A DNA stretch of 64,000 nt from NCEH01 sp043195125 (GCF_043195125.1 NZ_JBAFWR010000004.1); one strand, 5' to 3'; counted from the stretch's first letter, positions 1-9,201 are shown. Notes: generated from the letters alone by a model not told the origin. A program made the numbers and translations.

Positions 1-715
1 CATCCACCGCGTGGCGGAACGCGGCGGCCATCCGCACCGGATCGTGCGCCTTGGAGACCGCCGTATTGAGCAGCACCGCCGCGCAACCGAGCTCCATGGC
101 CAGCGCCGCGTCCGAGGCCGTGCCGATGCCGGCGTCCAGCACCACCGGAACCGGGGAGCGGGCGCAGATCAGCTCGATCATGTGGGGGTTGGCTATGCCG
201 AGCCCGGTGCCGATCATGGAGCCGAGCGGCATCACGGTCGCGGCGCCGAGGTCCGCCAGCTTCTGGCAGGTGACGGGATCATCGTTGCAATAGGGCAGCA
301 CGACGAAGCCGCGATGGACCAGATCCTCGGTCGCCTTCAGCAGCTCTTCCACATTGGGATAGAGCAACTCGCGATCGCCGATCACTTCCAGCTTCACCCA
401 ATTGGTCTCCAGCGCCTCGCGCGCCAGTTCGGCGGTCAGCACCGCGTCCTTCGCGGTCTGGCAGCCGGCCGTGTTGGGCAGGATGTGGACGCGGCCCGAG
501 AGCAGGTCGGTCAGGCTCTCCTCATAGCTTGCAAGGCTGATGCGGCGGATCGAGGCGGTGGCCATCTCCGCGCCCGAGGCGGCGAGCGCATCGAGGAACA
601 CCTTCTGGTTCGGATAGCCCGCCGTGCCCAGGAACAGGCGCGAATTGAAGCTGCGCCCGGCGATCACCAGCGGGTCGGCGTTGAAGGTGGCGGCGGCATT
701 GACGGAAGCATTCAT
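1..715 (-). CDS. thiG: Thiazole synthase ThiG (C-terminus beyond window)
   Basis: ThiG builds the thiazole phosphate ring of thiamine from 1-deoxy-xylulose phosphate, dehydroglycine and ThiS thiocarboxylate. The frame opens with MNASVNAAATF and runs 238 codons off the left edge; the family is about 260 residues, so only the last turn is missing. The Schiff-base lysine is in NWVKLEVIGD (about K108), followed by LPYCNDDPVTC and the phosphate-binding VVLDAGIGTASDAALAMELG segment (given here in two parts: VVLDAGIGTA, SDAALAMELG). It is the third gene of thiO-thiS-thiG, 56 bp after thiS, and should be controlled by the TPP riboswitch at 2201-2285. Confidence 0.96.
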   Translation of the reverse strand, partial: MNASVNAAATFNADPLVIAGRSFNSRLFLGTAGYPNQKVFLDALAASGAEMATASIRRISLASYEESLTDLLSGRVHILPNTAGCQTAKDAVLTAELAREALETNWVKLEVIGDRELLYPNVEELLKATEDLVHRGFVVLPYCNDDPVTCQKLADLGAATVMPLGSMIGTGLGIANPHMIELICARSPVPVVLDAGIGTASDAALAMELGCAAVLLNTAVSKAHDPVRMAAAFRHAVD

Positions 716-771
716 GGTCATTCTCTTTGCCCGCGCCGAATGGCGGGCGCTAGCCTGTGTCTCGCGGCGGA

Positions 772-993
772 TCAGCCGCCCTGCTTGGCCTGGATGATTT
801 CAACCGCATCGCCGGAGGCGAGCCTGTGCTCGGCCCAGCGCGCGCGCGGCAGAACGGCGCCGTTCAAGGCCACGGCGATGCCCTTGCGGGCCGCATCCAC
901 GCCCTTGTGGTCGAGAAGCGCGGCGATGGTCGCGACGGGGAGGCTCTCCCGCGCGCCGTTCACCTGGAGGTCGAGCACGGTTTCGGTTTCCAT
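772..993 (-). CDS. thiS: Sulfur carrier protein ThiS
   Basis: ThiS is the ubiquitin-fold sulfur carrier for thiazole synthesis; its C-terminal Gly-Gly is adenylated and thiocarboxylated before ThiG takes the sulfur. The product is 73 residues and ends in the required QAKQGG. Two ATG codons are adjacent (996 and 993). The GGAG upstream sits 8 nt from the second and 5 nt from the first, so 993 is preferred narrowly. It begins a few bases after the thiO stop codon and is translationally linked to it. Confidence 0.93.
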   Translation of the reverse strand: METETVLDLQVNGARESLPVATIAALLDHKGVDAARKGIAVALNGAVLPRARWAEHRLASGDAVEIIQAKQGG

Positions 994-998
994 CATCC

Positions 999-2195
999 TC
1001 ACTCCGCCGCCGCGCGCGGCGCGAAACGCTCCGCCCCGAAGGGGGCGATGAGCGGGTCCGTGTGGCCGTCCAGCACCAGCGCGCAGATGGTGGACGTGGT
1101 CACCGGCAGCAGCAGGATGCCGTTGCGGTGATGGCCGGTGGCATAGATCAGCCCCGCCACCTCGCTCGCGCCGAGAATCGGCGCATCGTCGCGACTGCCG
1201 GGGCGGAAGCCCACCCATTGCTCGATGATGGTCAGTTCCTCGATGGTCGGCACGCAGCGCCACGCATGGGTGAGCAGCGCCAGCTGGCCGCCGGCGGTGA
1301 TGTCGGTGTCGAAGCCCTTCTCCTCCACCGTGGCGCCGATGATGAGCCGCCCGTCCTTGCGCGGCACCATATAGGTGCCCGGTCCCCACAGCACATGGGT
1401 CAGCAAAGGCGCTGCGGGGTCCATGCGCAGGGCCAGCATCTGCCCCTTGATGGGGCGCACCGGCAAGGGCGCCGCCGGGGCGATGGTGACCCCGCGCGAC
1501 CAGGCGCCGGCCGCCAGGATCACGGTATCGGCGGGATGCAGAACGCCATCGACCACGACGCCGCTTGCCCGGCCATCGCGGGTTTCCACCCGCTCCACCT
1601 TGGCATGTTCATGCAGCACCGCACCGGCCTTCAGCGCCGCGACCTTCAGCGCCGCCGCGGTTTGCCGGTTGTCCGCCTGGTGATCCTGCGGGCACCAGAG
1701 GGCGCCGGCCAGTTTAGTGGCGAGATGCGGTTCCTTGCGGCGCGCCTCGGCGGCGGTCAGCCATTCCACCGGCAACCCGAGGCTCTTTTGAAAGGCGTGC
1801 TGGTGGCGCAGCTTGGCGGCGTCGTCTGCGGTGAGCGCGACGACGAGCGTGCCCTCCTCGCGCAGGCCCACATCCATGCCACTGGCCGCTTCCAGATCCG
1901 CCGCGAAGGCCGGCCACAAGGTCTGGCTCGCGCGGTTGAGGGTCAGCAAACCCTCTTCGCCGGGCTCGGCTTCCGCACAGGCGGCGAGCATGCCGGCGGC
2001 GGCATGGCTGGCGCCGGAGCCGGCAAGGCCGGCATCGAACAGCTCGACCTTGCAGCCCGCCTGGGCGAGACGCCAGCCGATGGCGAGCCCGATGACGCCT
2101 GCGCCAACGATGGCGACGCGCAGGCCGGCAGCGTCGCTGCGGGCCGGCTCAACTTGCGAAGAAACACTATTCTGGGACGATAAGCGGGTGCTCAT
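999..2195 (-). CDS. thiO: Glycine oxidase ThiO
   Basis: FAD-dependent oxidase of the DAO family that converts glycine to the dehydroglycine (imine) used by ThiG, the oxygen-dependent alternative to ThiH. The protein is 398 residues, usual for the family, with the Rossmann dinucleotide motif VAIVGAGVIG at about residues 27-37 and the C-terminal ATGHHRNGILL segment typical of ThiO. The first 24 residues are a variable extension. It is the promoter-proximal gene of thiO-thiS-thiG, and its start lies directly downstream of a TPP riboswitch. Confidence 0.94.
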   Translation of the reverse strand: MSTRLSSQNSVSSQVEPARSDAAGLRVAIVGAGVIGLAIGWRLAQAGCKVELFDAGLAGSGASHAAAGMLAACAEAEPGEEGLLTLNRASQTLWPAFAADLEAASGMDVGLREEGTLVVALTADDAAKLRHQHAFQKSLGLPVEWLTAAEARRKEPHLATKLAGALWCPQDHQADNRQTAAALKVAALKAGAVLHEHAKVERVETRDGRASGVVVDGVLHPADTVILAAGAWSRGVTIAPAAPLPVRPIKGQMLALRMDPAAPLLTHVLWGPGTYMVPRKDGRLIIGATVEEKGFDTDITAGGQLALLTHAWRCVPTIEELTIIEQWVGFRPGSRDDAPILGASEVAGLIYATGHHRNGILLLPVTTSTICALVLDGHTDPLIAPFGAERFAPRAAAE

Positions 2196-2200
2196 CGGCT

Positions 2201-2285
2201 CCTCCCTACGCTGGAATGACCCAGACAGGTTCGATGGGTATGATCTCAGCCGCGCGTGACGCGCGGCACCCCAGGCCGTCTGATA
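2201..2285 (-). promoter_or_regulatory. TPP riboswitch (THI element)
   Basis: Read on the minus strand the sequence has the conserved parts in order: CTGGGGTGC, a GC-rich variable hairpin (GCGCGTCACGCGC), CTGAGATCATACCC, GAACCTG, CTGGGTCATTCCAGCGTAGG. This is the thi-box fold. It ends about 6 nt before the thiO ATG, and the purine-rich GGGAGGAG at its 3' end is probably the thiO ribosome binding site, which suggests translational control by sequestration. The remaining bases to 2542 hold no gene that I can support; they must contain the thiO promoter and that of the divergent GST gene. Confidence 0.95.
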
Positions 2286-2542
2286 GTATCACCGCTCTGC
2301 GCCCCAGCGGCAAGGAAAACTCAAAAATTCGCATCGAACCGTCACGAACCGATGCAAGGCGTTTCGTCCCATAGCTTTTTCGCGGTCCAGCCGCAATTGC
2401 CGGGCCTGGGCGCAAAGCATGGGGCGGCTGATCCCCACGCATGGAGGCGTGTGGATCGGCAGATAGGATGGCGCCAGAGACCTCGACTCGCGAAAATGTT
2501 CTTGTTATGTTCCTTTTGAGATAAGTGACCGGGAGCACCGCG

Positions 2543-3148
2543 ATGAAGCTGTATTGGGCACCCCACACCCGCGCTTTCCGCGCTTTGTGGTTGTTCGAGG
2601 AGGCAGGGCTGCCCTATGAGCGCGAGCTGGTGCCGCTCGATGGTCCCTTTATCGCCTCCCCGGAATTTCGCGCCATCAACCCCATGATGAAGGTGCCGGC
2701 GCTGGAGGATGGCGACGCGCGGATCGCCGAGAGCGGCGCCATCTGCCTCTATATCGCCGACAAATCTCCGGAAGCGCACCTTGCCCCCGCGATCAGCGAT
2801 CCGCGCCGGGGCCGCTATCTGCAATGGCTGTTTTGGGATGCCGCCTGCATGGAAGCGGCCTTCACCCAAAAGCTCGCAGGTGTGAATCTGCCGAGCCGGG
2901 CCGCCGGCTGGGGCAGCTTCGAGCGGGTGATGGATGTGCTGGAAGCGGCGCTCACGCCCGGGCCTTATCTGCTGGGGGAACAGTTCACCGCAGCCGACGT
3001 GATGGTGGGCAGCAATGTCTGGTACGGGCTGACGCTTCTGAAGGTGATCGAACCCCGGCCGGTGTTTACGGATTATGTGGCGCGCTGCGAGGCGCGGCCG
3101 GCATTCCAGCGGGCTAACGCCATCGAAGCGGAGGCCCTGGCCACCTGA
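2543..3148 (+). CDS. Glutathione S-transferase family protein
   Basis: A 201-residue GST with the N-terminal thioredoxin-like domain (MKLYWAPHTRAFRALW; cis-Pro region MMKVPALEDG; glutathione-binding AESGAICLYIAD) and an all-alpha C-terminal domain from about residue 85. An upstream in-frame GTG at 2525 exists, but the ATG at 2543 is preceded by GGGAG and starts exactly at the first beta strand. Substrate cannot be deduced. It stands alone between the thiamine operon and the Nudix gene. Confidence 0.88.
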   Translation: MKLYWAPHTRAFRALWLFEEAGLPYERELVPLDGPFIASPEFRAINPMMKVPALEDGDARIAESGAICLYIADKSPEAHLAPAISDPRRGRYLQWLFWDAACMEAAFTQKLAGVNLPSRAAGWGSFERVMDVLEAALTPGPYLLGEQFTAADVMVGSNVWYGLTLLKVIEPRPVFTDYVARCEARPAFQRANAIEAEALAT

Positions 3149-3228
3149 GGGTGGCGCAAGCGTCGTTTGCCGGCGTGCGGGCGCAAGCGCCCGCTGCCAG
3201 CGCCGCGCGGACGCGCTATAAGGCGGCC

Positions 3229-3672
3229 ATGCTTCCCTTGCTTCCGCTCATCCGGCGCGTGCGCCACGGCCTCACTCTCGGTGTGCGCACCATCGTCATG
3301 GACGAGGCGCGCGGCGTACTTCTGGTGCGCCATTCCTATACGCCCGGCTGGCATTTTCCCGGCGGCGGCGTGGATGTGGGCGAAACCACGGAAGAGGCGG
3401 CCCGGCGCGAACTGATGGAAGAAGCGGCGGTCACCGCCGAAGGTCCGTTGGTGCTTCATGGCCTGTTCTTCAATCCCCGCGTCGGCGGGCGCGATCATGT
3501 GGCCTGCTATCTCGTGCCGCGCTTTTCGTTCGAGGCCCTGCCCGGCCCCAATCTGGAGATTCGCGAGGTGCGCTTTTTCCCGCGCGACGCTTTGCCGGCG
3601 GATGTCACCGCCAGCACGCTGCGCCGCCTCGCCGAGATCGAAGGCGGGCACCCGCCGGACCCGCGCTGGTAG
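3229..3672 (+). CDS. Nudix hydrolase
   Basis: A 147-residue protein with a near-complete Nudix box: GGVDVGE, then TTEEAARRELMEEAAV, matching G-x5-E-x7-R-E-U-x-E-E with alanine in place of the usual glycine after EE. The REL-MEE glutamates that bind the metal are present. A longer frame reaches back to 3151, but its extra 26 residues are low complexity, so the ATG at 3229 (MLPLLPLIRRV) is chosen; the ribosome binding site is weak. Substrate unknown, probably a nucleoside diphosphate derivative. Confidence 0.85.
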   Translation: MLPLLPLIRRVRHGLTLGVRTIVMDEARGVLLVRHSYTPGWHFPGGGVDVGETTEEAARRELMEEAAVTAEGPLVLHGLFFNPRVGGRDHVACYLVPRFSFEALPGPNLEIREVRFFPRDALPADVTASTLRRLAEIEGGHPPDPRW

Positions 3673-3749
3673 GCGCGCATCATTCCCCGAGCGCGCGGTC
3701 CATCGCCCTCGCCTACCGTTCGCTGCCTGTCTCATTCGGGAGCTTTCTC

Positions 3750-5276
3750 ATGGAAGTGACCTCCACCCCCTCCCCCGCCGCCGAAATCGCCGCCCTGCTC
3801 GATCGCCTCGGCGTTGCGCCCGCAGCGCGCGCCGGCGGCACGCTGGCGACGCATTCGCCGATCACGGGCGAGCAGGTCGCCGCCCTGCATGAAACGCCCG
3901 ACGCGACGGCAGCAATCGGCGCGGCCCACGCGGCCTTTCTCACCTGGCGCTCCGTGCCCGCGCCCCGCCGCGGCGAGCTGGTGCGCCTGCTGGGCGAGGA
4001 ATTGCGCGCCGCCAAGGACGATCTCGGCCGGCTGGTGACCCTGGAGGCGGGCAAGGTTCTCTCCGAAGGGCTGGGCGAAGTGCAGGAGATGATCGACATC
4101 TGCGACTTCGCCACCGGCCTGTCGCGCCAATTGCACGGCCTCACCATCACCACCGAGCGCCCCGACCATCGCATGATGGAAACCTGGCATCCGGCGGGCG
4201 TCGTGGGCGTTATCTCGGCGTTCAATTTTCCCGTCGCCGTCTGGTCCTGGAACGCCGCGCTGGCGTTGGTGTGCGGCAACGCCGTGGTGTGGAAGCCCTC
4301 GGAAAAGACGCCGCTGACCGCGCTCGCGGTCCAGGCCATTTTCCAGCGCGCGGCGGAACGCTTCGGGGAGGCGCCGGCCAGCCTCTCCACTTTGCTGATC
4401 GGCGGGCGCGAGATGGGCGAAGCGCTGGTGGACGATCCGCGCGTGCCCGTGGTCTCGGCCACCGGCTCCACCGCCATGGGCCGCGCGGTCGCGCCGCGCC
4501 TTGCCGCGCGGTTCGCGCGCGCGATCCTGGAACTCGGCGGCAACAATGCCGCCATCGTCTGCCCTTCCGCCGACATCGACCTGACGGTGCGCGCAGTGGC
4601 GTTTGCCGCCATGGGCACCGCCGGCCAGCGCTGCACCAGCCTGCGGCGGCTGATCGTGCACGAGAGCGTTTATGACGCTCTGATTGCCCGCCTCAAGGCC
4701 GCCTATGGATCGGTGCGCGTGGGCGATCCGCGCGATCCGGCAACGCTCGTCGGCCCGCTCATAGATGAGGCAGCGGCGCTGGCTATGACCCGCGCACTGG
4801 ATTCGGCCCGCGCCGAAGGGGGCAAGGTGAGCGGCGGGGAGAGCGTGCGGCCGGCTGGCCTTGCGGGCGGCGCCTATGTGCGGCCGGCTTTGGTTGAGAT
4901 GCCCAGCCAGAGCGCCATCGTGCGGACGGAAACCTTCGCGCCCATCCTCTATGTGCTGCGCTACACGTCTCTGGACCAAGCGATCGCCCTTCAGAACGAC
5001 GTGCCGCAGGGCCTTGCGTCCTCCATCTTCACCACCGACTTGCGCGAGGCCGAGCGCTTCCTCTCCGCCGCCGGATCGGACTGCGGCATCGCCAACGTGA
5101 ATATCGGCCCCTCGGGCGCCGAGATCGGCGGGGCGTTCGGCGGCGAGAAGGAGACCGGCGGCGGGCGCGAGGCCGGCTCGGACAGCTGGAAGGCCTATAT
5201 GCGCCGGGCCACCAACACCATCAATTACGGCACCCGCTTGCCCCTCGCCCAGGGGGTGAGCTTCGATCTGGGCTAG
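3750..5276 (+). CDS. Aldehyde dehydrogenase, ALDH7 family
   Basis: NAD(P)-dependent aldehyde dehydrogenase of 508 residues. It has the catalytic cysteine in TAGQRCTSLRR, the general-base glutamate in LELGGNNAAI, and the NAD-binding ATGSTAMGRAV. The overall pattern (FNFPVAVWSWN, GGAFGGEKETGGGREAGSD, WKAYMRR) fits the ALDH7/AmaB (aminoadipate semialdehyde dehydrogenase) group rather than the CoA-acylating EutE. It ends 88 bp before eutB on the same strand, so it could oxidise the acetaldehyde released by ethanolamine ammonia-lyase. A role in lysine degradation is the alternative. Confidence 0.9.
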   Translation: MEVTSTPSPAAEIAALLDRLGVAPAARAGGTLATHSPITGEQVAALHETPDATAAIGAAHAAFLTWRSVPAPRRGELVRLLGEELRAAKDDLGRLVTLEAGKVLSEGLGEVQEMIDICDFATGLSRQLHGLTITTERPDHRMMETWHPAGVVGVISAFNFPVAVWSWNAALALVCGNAVVWKPSEKTPLTALAVQAIFQRAAERFGEAPASLSTLLIGGREMGEALVDDPRVPVVSATGSTAMGRAVAPRLAARFARAILELGGNNAAIVCPSADIDLTVRAVAFAAMGTAGQRCTSLRRLIVHESVYDALIARLKAAYGSVRVGDPRDPATLVGPLIDEAAALAMTRALDSARAEGGKVSGGESVRPAGLAGGAYVRPALVEMPSQSAIVRTETFAPILYVLRYTSLDQAIALQNDVPQGLASSIFTTDLREAERFLSAAGSDCGIANVNIGPSGAEIGGAFGGEKETGGGREAGSDSWKAYMRRATNTINYGTRLPLAQGVSFDLG

Positions 5277-5306
5277 GGCCGCGCGCCGCACGGGCCGAAC
5301 CCTTTC

Positions 5307-5334
5307 TTGTAAGGCATAAACATTGCTTCATAAT
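5307..5334 (+). promoter_or_regulatory. Candidate sigma-70 promoter for eutBC
   Basis: TTGTAA and CATAAT separated by 16 bases lie 30 bp before the eutB start, in an unusually AT-rich patch of an otherwise GC-rich region. The hexamers are imperfect, and this is a pattern match only. Confidence 0.35.
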
Positions 5335-5364
5335 CGGCATGTCCAGCATGCGGGAGCCTTGTGA

Positions 5365-6753
5365 ATGCCCTTCATCCACCGCATCGGTCCACGCAGCTAT
5401 GTGTTCGCCGACCTCAAGGAGCTGATGGCCAAGGCGACACCGCCGCGTTCCGGCGACATGCTGGCCGGCATCGCAGCCACCAGCGCGGAGGAGAATATCG
5501 CGGCCAAGATGTGCCTCGCCGAGGTGCCGCTGAAGACCTTCCTGTCCGAGGCGCTGATCCCTTATGAGGAGGACGAGGTCACGCGTCTCATTCTCGACGG
5601 GCACGATCATTCCGCCTTCGCGCCGGTGGCGAGCCTCACCGTCGGCGATTTTCGCGATTATCTTCTCTCCGATGCCGCAACGCCGGAAACCCTCGCCCGC
5701 CTCGCACACGGCCTGACACCGGAGATGGTGGCTGCGGTTTCCAAGATCATGCGCAACCAGGACCTCATCCTGGTGGCGAAGAAGTGCCGGGTGGTGACGC
5801 GCTTCCGCAACACCATCGGCCTGCCCGGCACCATGGCCGTGCGCCTCCAGCCCAACCACCCCACCGACGATGCCGCTGGCGTTTCCGCCGCCATCCTCGA
5901 CGGGCTGCTCTATGGCTGCGGCGATGCGGTGATCGGCATCAATCCCGCCTCCGACAGCCTGCCGGTCCTTGATCGGCTGCTGAAGCTGATGGATGCAGTG
6001 ATCACGCGCTTCGCCATTCCCACCCAGAGCTGCGTGCTGACCCACGTGACCACCTGCATCGACCTGATGAACCGCGGCGCGCCGGTGGACCTGGTGTTCC
6101 AGTCCATCGCGGGGACGCAGGCCGCCAACCGCTCGTTCGGCATCGACCTTGCTGTTCTGCGGGAAGGCTATGACGCCGCCCGGTCGCTGAAGCGCGGTAC
6201 GCTCGGCACCAATGCCATGTATTTCGAAACCGGCCAGGGCGCGGCGCTCTCCGCCAATGCGCACCATGGCGTGGACCAGCAGACCTGCGAAGCACGGGCC
6301 TATGCGGTGGCGCGCGCCTTCGAGCCGCTGCTGGTGAATACGGTGGTCGGCTTCATCGGGCCGGAATATCTGTATGACGGCAAGCAGATCATTCGCGCCG
6401 GCCTGGAAGACCATTTCTGCGGCAAGCTGCTGGGCGTGCCGCTGGGCGTGGACGTCTGCTACACCAATCACGCGGAAGCCGACCAGGACGACATGGACAC
6501 CTTGCTCACCCTGCTGGCGGCGGCGGGCGTGACTTACATCATGGGCATTCCGGGCGCCGACGACGTGATGCTCAATTATCAGTCGACCTCGTTCCACGAT
6601 GCCCTTTATGTGCGCGAAGTATTCGGGCTGAAGCGGGCGCCGGAATTCGAGGCGTGGCTCCAGTCCATGCAGATCACCGGCACCGACGGGCGGCTGCTGC
6701 CCGCCGATGGCGGTCATCCGCTGCTCGGCTTCGTGGCGGAGCGGGCGGCATGA
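5365..6753 (+). CDS. eutB: Ethanolamine ammonia-lyase large subunit EutB
   Basis: Large subunit of the adenosylcobalamin-dependent lyase that turns ethanolamine into acetaldehyde and ammonia. The 462-residue product has family length and segments such as FADLKELMAKATPPRSGD, GLPGTMAVRLQPNHPTDD, FETGQGAALSANAHHGVDQQ, GPEYLYDGKQIIRAGLEDHF and the C-terminal MGIPGADDVMLNYQSTSFHD. Its stop overlaps the eutC start in an ATGA, showing translational coupling. No eutA reactivase and no microcompartment shell genes are adjacent, so the enzyme probably works free in the cytosol. Confidence 0.97.
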   Translation: MPFIHRIGPRSYVFADLKELMAKATPPRSGDMLAGIAATSAEENIAAKMCLAEVPLKTFLSEALIPYEEDEVTRLILDGHDHSAFAPVASLTVGDFRDYLLSDAATPETLARLAHGLTPEMVAAVSKIMRNQDLILVAKKCRVVTRFRNTIGLPGTMAVRLQPNHPTDDAAGVSAAILDGLLYGCGDAVIGINPASDSLPVLDRLLKLMDAVITRFAIPTQSCVLTHVTTCIDLMNRGAPVDLVFQSIAGTQAANRSFGIDLAVLREGYDAARSLKRGTLGTNAMYFETGQGAALSANAHHGVDQQTCEARAYAVARAFEPLLVNTVVGFIGPEYLYDGKQIIRAGLEDHFCGKLLGVPLGVDVCYTNHAEADQDDMDTLLTLLAAAGVTYIMGIPGADDVMLNYQSTSFHDALYVREVFGLKRAPEFEAWLQSMQITGTDGRLLPADGGHPLLGFVAERAA

Positions 6754-7535
6754 TCGCGCGCGATCCCTGGCTCGCCTTTACCCGGCATACCCCGGCCCGC
6801 ATCGCGCTCGGGCGCACCGGCGCGAGCCTGCCGACGCAGGAGGTGCTGCGCTTCGCCCTCGCCCATGCCCAGGCCCGCGACGCGGTCCACACGCCGTTCG
6901 ACGCAGCCGCCGTGGAGGCGCAGGTGCGCGCGCTCGGTTTCGATACCGTGCAGATCGCCAGCGCCGCCCCGGCCCGCGACGTCTATCTGCGCCGGCCCGA
7001 TCTCGGCCGCCGCCTTGCGGAGGCGAGCCGCACCCTGCTCGAGGCGGCCGCGCCTCGCCCTGTCGACCTCGCGCTCGTGGTGGCGGACGGGCTTTCCTCC
7101 GCCGCCGTGCACGCGCAGGCCGTGCCGTTCCTTGCAGCGCTCAAGCCCTGGATCGAGAAGGAAAATTGGCGGATCTCGCCGGTCTGCATCGCCGCGCAGG
7201 CGCGCGTCGCGCTGGGGGATGAAGCCGGCGCCGCGCTCAAGGCCCGCGCGGTGCTGGTGATGATCGGCGAGCGGCCCGGCCTGTCCTCGCCGGATAGTCT
7301 CGGCCTCTACCTCACCTTCGCGCCCCGCCCCGGGCGCACGGACGCGGAGCGCAACTGCATCTCGAACGTGCGCGCGGAGGGCCTCTCCCACGCGGCCGCC
7401 GCCTTCAAGCTGGCGTGGTTGCTGAAGGAGGCGTTCCGCCGCGAGATCACGGGGGTGGACCTCAAGGACGAGAGCGATGCGCTGCTGGAAGACGGGCGGC
7501 CGCCACTCGCGCTTTCGGCCGTCGGTGGGGACTGA
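6750..7535 (+). CDS. eutC: Ethanolamine ammonia-lyase small subunit EutC
   Basis: Small subunit (261 residues) that completes the cobalamin site of ethanolamine ammonia-lyase. Recognisable segments include FTRHTPARIALGRTGASLPT near the N-terminus, LVVADGLSSAAVHAQ, MIGERPGLSSPDSLGLYLTF and ERNCISNVRAEGLSHAAA. The ATG at 6750 overlaps the eutB TGA by the usual 4-base ATGA. Upstream in-frame starts would only extend the protein into eutB coding sequence. Confidence 0.96.
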   Translation: MIARDPWLAFTRHTPARIALGRTGASLPTQEVLRFALAHAQARDAVHTPFDAAAVEAQVRALGFDTVQIASAAPARDVYLRRPDLGRRLAEASRTLLEAAAPRPVDLALVVADGLSSAAVHAQAVPFLAALKPWIEKENWRISPVCIAAQARVALGDEAGAALKARAVLVMIGERPGLSSPDSLGLYLTFAPRPGRTDAERNCISNVRAEGLSHAAAAFKLAWLLKEAFRREITGVDLKDESDALLEDGRPPLALSAVGGD

Positions 7536-7619
7536 CCCTAAGGCACGGTCCTTGCTTTAGGGAAACCGTATGGGCCGGCAACCGGCGTTCCGGTGGCCGC
7601 TGGGCAGAGGGCAGGATTC

Positions 7620-9122
7620 ATGAGCGCTCAAAAATCTTCCGGCGTCAGCTATACCACTGTCGATATCAAATATTTCGAGCAGCGCGCCCTGAAGCGCCAC
7701 GCCCGGGTCTGGTCGCTGTGGGCTCTGGGCGTCGGCGCGGTCATTTCGGGCCACTTTTCCGGCTGGAACCTTGGGCTCGCCTCCGGCGGCTGGGGCGGCA
7801 TGTTCATCGCCGCCATCATCATCGCCATCATGTATCTCGGCCTGACCTTCTGCATTGCAGAGATGTCGCCCGCTTTGCCCCATACCGGCGCGGCCTATTC
7901 CTTCGCCCGCACCACCATGGGGCCGTGGGGCGGCTTCGTGACCGGGCTGTGCGAGAACGTGGAATACGTCATCACGCCAGCGGTGGTCGTCTCCTTCATC
8001 GGCTCCTACATGGGATCGATCTTCGGCACGCCGCCGGAATTCCAGCCGGTCTACTGGATCTTCGGCTACATCATCTTCGTCGGCCTCAACGTGGTCGGTG
8101 TGGAACTCTCCTTCAAGGTGACGCTGGTGGTCACCCTCGCCGCGCTCGCCTGCCTGGTGGCGTTCTGGGTCAGCGCCATCCCGGTCATGAACTTCTCGCG
8201 CTGGGCGCTCAACATGGGCGTGGGGCCGGACGGGACCGCGGTGGAACTGCCCAATGGCGGCGGCCCGTTCCTGCCGTTCGGCATCGGCGGCGCGCTCGCG
8301 GCCATGCCGTTCGCGGTCTGGCTGTTCCTCGCCATCGAGCAATTGCCGCTGGCGGCGGAAGAATCCGTCGATCCCAAGACCGATATGCCCAAAGGCATCA
8401 TCGCCGGCATGGCGACGCTGATCGTCTCCGCCTTCATGATTCTGTGGCTGAATTCCTCGGTGGCGAACGGCGCATTCGGCCTGTCCACCTCGCTCGAACC
8501 CCTGCTGGACGGCTTCAAGGCCATCTACGGCACGGGCATCGCCAGCCTGTTGGCGCTGGTCGCTGTGGTGGGGCTGATCGCCTCCTTCCACACCATCATC
8601 TATGCCCAGGGCCGGCAGATCTATTCCCTGTCGCGCGCCGGCTATTTCCCGCGCAGCCTGTCCATCACCCACGGCAGCCGCAAGACCCCGCACGTGGCCA
8701 TGATCGCCGGCGCGGTGGTCGGGCTCGTCATCATGCTGGCCATCTGGTTCACGCTGGGCGTCGAGGCGGGGGCGGCGGCCATCGGCGGCACGCTGCTGAA
8801 CATGGCGGTGTTCGGCGCCATGCTCTCCTACGTGATGCAGGCGCTGTCCTTCATCCTCATGCGGAAGAACATGCCGCAGATCGCGCGTCCCTATGTGAGC
8901 CCGTTCGGCATTCCGGGCGCCGTGATCACCATCGTGATCGCCCTGGTGACGATCTATTTCCAGCTGTCCGACCCGATCTATCGCCACGGCGTCATCGGCG
9001 TGGCGATCTGGTTCGCCGTCGGCATGGCCTATTTCGCCGCCTACGGGCGCCACAAGCTGGTGCTCTCGCCCGAGGAGGAGTTCGCCCTCTCCAAGGGCAC
9101 GGCCGAATACAAGAGCTACTGA
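7620..9122 (+). CDS. eat: Ethanolamine permease (APC superfamily)
   Basis: A 500-residue amino acid/polyamine/organocation-type carrier with about 12 hydrophobic segments and the N-terminal motif DIKYFEQRALKRHARVWSLW characteristic of ethanolamine permeases. The sequence VISGHFSGWNLGLASGGWGG forms the first helix with the unwound substrate-binding region. Position 84 bp after eutC supports uptake of ethanolamine for EutBC. The ATG at 7620 is preceded by a purine-rich GAGGGCAGGA; a start at 7593 would add nine residues with no better signal. Confidence 0.93.
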   Translation: MSAQKSSGVSYTTVDIKYFEQRALKRHARVWSLWALGVGAVISGHFSGWNLGLASGGWGGMFIAAIIIAIMYLGLTFCIAEMSPALPHTGAAYSFARTTMGPWGGFVTGLCENVEYVITPAVVVSFIGSYMGSIFGTPPEFQPVYWIFGYIIFVGLNVVGVELSFKVTLVVTLAALACLVAFWVSAIPVMNFSRWALNMGVGPDGTAVELPNGGGPFLPFGIGGALAAMPFAVWLFLAIEQLPLAAEESVDPKTDMPKGIIAGMATLIVSAFMILWLNSSVANGAFGLSTSLEPLLDGFKAIYGTGIASLLALVAVVGLIASFHTIIYAQGRQIYSLSRAGYFPRSLSITHGSRKTPHVAMIAGAVVGLVIMLAIWFTLGVEAGAAAIGGTLLNMAVFGAMLSYVMQALSFILMRKNMPQIARPYVSPFGIPGAVITIVIALVTIYFQLSDPIYRHGVIGVAIWFAVGMAYFAAYGRHKLVLSPEEEFALSKGTAEYKSY

Positions 9123-9141
9123 ACAGGGCCCTTAAACGAAA

Positions 9142-9176
9142 CTCCCGCGGTCGCAGCGGCGATCGCGGGAGCCTTT
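9142..9176 (+). terminator. Rho-independent terminator after the eut unit
   Basis: CTCCCGCG and CGCGGGAG form an 8-bp stem with a 14-nt loop followed by CCTTT, 20 bp after the permease stop. The following gene is on the opposite strand, so it marks the end of the ethanolamine unit. Confidence 0.7.
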
Positions 9177-9201
9177 CACAACCGGCGCGCGGCGTGCCGG
9201 G

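Noticed and set aside
3750..9122. Ethanolamine bacterial microcompartment
   Set aside because: No BMC-domain shell proteins, eutA, eutE or other eut genes are present on either side.
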